From Bacillota bacterium (GTDB taxonomy: Bacteria > Bacillota > Clostridia > Lachnospirales > Lachnospiraceae), in contig JAEZZO010000059.1 of the NCBI GenBank assembly GCA_023418475.1, forward strand, positions 29,706 through 93,705: a DNA stretch of 64,000 bases, in the 5' to 3' direction. This document shows positions 62,921-64,000 of the stretch, piece after piece. The first letter of the stretch is position 1; every line of letters begins with the position of its first letter. The notes beneath the pieces are model-generated. The model saw only the letters and a program-made list of their open reading frames with translations. It was not told where the DNA came from and ran no database searches. A program made the position numbers and the translations under genes.

Positions 62921-63844
62921 TTAGTTTGGTACCGCAGCGTGCATTCTAAGCAGCGTACCCAAAGTCTCTTTCAGCTGCTCCCTCGATACGATGCGATCTA
63001 CAAAACCGTGCTCCAGCAAAAATTCTGCACGCTGAAAGCCTTCCGGAAGCTTCTGTCCGATCGTCTGTTCTATGACCCTTGGACCGGCAAAGCCAATTAA
63101 TGCTCCCGGTTCTGCCAGAATAATATCTCCCAGCATTGCAAAGCTGGCAGTAACTCCTCCCGTTGTCGGGTCTGTCAGAATAGTGATATACAAAAGTCCG
63201 GCTGCACTGTGTTTTGCTACAGCTGCACTTACTTTTGCCATCTGCATCAGAGAGAAGATTCCCTCCTGCATTCTTGCTCCACCGGAGGCTGTAAATAAAA
63301 TAACCGGAAGCTGCTCCTCTATCGCACGTTCAAAAAGTCTTGCCAGCTTCTCACCGATCGTAGTTCCCATGCTGCCCATGAAAAAGGAGGCATCCATAAC
63401 ACCAACCATAACCGCTTGACCATTAATATTACCCCTAACGGTCACTACGCCATCTACCAGTCCCGTTTGCAGCTGTGTTTTCACGATCTTATCTCCATAT
63501 CCCGGAAAATTCAAAGGATCCCTTGTTGAAAGCTGTGCATCAAACTCTTTCAGCCCACCCTCGTCAAGGATCATTGCAAATCGTTCATGTGCCGATACCT
63601 TGAAATGATATCCGCATTCATCACACCTTTTGTAATTCTTCAGCAACAGCTTTGTGTAAATAACTTTTCCGCATTTTGGACATTTTGTCATAATCCCCTG
63701 CGGAACATTGGGACGCTCTTCTTCCTGCTGCCCGCCGTCGGTTGGTGCATTTTCCTCAGGAAATTGAGTAGTACCGGACATCAGAGGTGCATGATATATT
63801 TTTGACGTAGCATAATGCTTTGCTTTAAACGGATTCTTTCTCAT
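62921..63844 (-). CDS. accD: acetyl-CoA carboxylase carboxyltransferase subunit beta
   Basis: A 307-residue subunit. Near residue 48 a zinc ribbon is visible (MTKCPKCGKVIYTKLL, then YKRCDECGYHFKVSA). The carboxyltransferase fold carries LFTASGGARMQEGIFSLMQM and DPTTGGVTASFAMLGD. It pairs with AccA in malonyl-CoA formation. I chose the ATG at 63844 (MRKNPFKAK); the frame is open 7 codons upstream into a repeat, where a GTG could also be read. Upstream genes of the fatty-acid operon are expected beyond the window. Confidence 0.95.
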   Translation of the reverse strand: MRKNPFKAKHYATSKIYHAPLMSGTTQFPEENAPTDGGQQEEERPNVPQGIMTKCPKCGKVIYTKLLLKNYKRCDECGYHFKVSAHERFAMILDEGGLKEFDAQLSTRDPLNFPGYGDKIVKTQLQTGLVDGVVTVRGNINGQAVMVGVMDASFFMGSMGTTIGEKLARLFERAIEEQLPVILFTASGGARMQEGIFSLMQMAKVSAAVAKHSAAGLLYITILTDPTTGGVTASFAMLGDIILAEPGALIGFAGPRVIEQTIGQKLPEGFQRAEFLLEHGFVDRIVSREQLKETLGTLLRMHAAVPN

Positions 63845-63846
63845 AA

Positions 63847-64000
63847 TTATTCCCGTGCCTTTCACTTTTTGATGACCTATTCAAAAAGTGAATAGGCTTT
63901 AATAAATAGTTTGAAAGTGTTTTTTGCTTTCAAACTTATTCCCGTGCCTTTCACTTTTTGATGACCTATTCAAAAAGTGAATAGGCTTTAATAAATAGTT
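63847..64000. repeat. 89-bp tandem repeat upstream of accD
   Basis: TTATTCCCGTGCC begins copies at 63847 and 63936; the second runs to the window edge and is identical as far as visible. Each unit holds the CCTTTCACTTTTTGA palindrome pairing with TCAAAAAGTGAATAGG. Between the copies AGTTTGAAAG and CTTTCAAACT form a second palindrome. It is related to the single copy at 56341. Confidence 0.85.

Overview
The window comes from a low-GC, Gram-positive anaerobe of the class Clostridia, most likely a member of the Lachnospiraceae; the genus cannot be fixed from the sequence. Evidence for this is the AT-rich DNA with strong GGAGG ribosome sites and some TTG/GTG starts, a T-box leader, a CIRCE operator, a giant 2-hydroxyacyl-CoA dehydratase-type activase, and small families common in that group (DUF5721, DUF6320, DUF3781, DUF4230, ABC-F). 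No rRNA, tRNA, CRISPR array or complete prophage was seen.

Layout. 0-8 kb: housekeeping and envelope genes on the minus strand. These are a DUF2953-like fragment, two uncharacterised proteins, a CorA-type metal transporter followed by a rhomboid-like membrane protein, a chemoreceptor fused to a sugar-binding-protein domain, and a small LysM protein. 8-15 kb: the activase, an amino-acid permease and a MerR/TipAS regulator, with a 145-bp structured repeat between the last two. 15.6-24.7 kb: a sugar-acid catabolic island with a LacI-type regulator, a CUT1 ABC transporter, an enolase-superfamily dehydratase, an RraA/aldolase-like protein and a UxuA-type dehydratase. TGC/GCA palindromes sit in front of each transcription unit and probably bind the LacI protein.

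24.7-48.3 kb: an accessory zone, almost all on the minus strand, mixing intact small genes (five GNAT acetyltransferases plus a kinase-GNAT fusion, P-loop kinases, a methyltransferase, regulators, small DUF proteins) with a dense collection of gene fragments. The fragments include thrS with its T-box still present, a RelA/SpoT piece, a flavodoxin with a nonsense codon, a cupin, two sugar-isomerase tails, istB and two other transposase remnants, and a truncated TnsA-like gene. It looks like a hot spot of insertion, deletion and decay.

48.6-64 kb returns to ordinary genes. These are DegV, HtpG under a CIRCE/sigma-A promoter, DUF5721, an apparent esterase-acyltransferase-DUF6320-TraX operon, a ferredoxin-type aldo/keto reductase, an ABC-F ATPase with a degenerate second Walker A, a papain-like cysteine-peptidase-like protein, and accD-accA of fatty-acid synthesis.

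Three dispersed repeat families cross the window: a TGCGCA hairpin family, a CCTTTCACTTTTTGA palindrome family that is tandem in front of accD, and a 230-bp repeat pair near transposon remnants.
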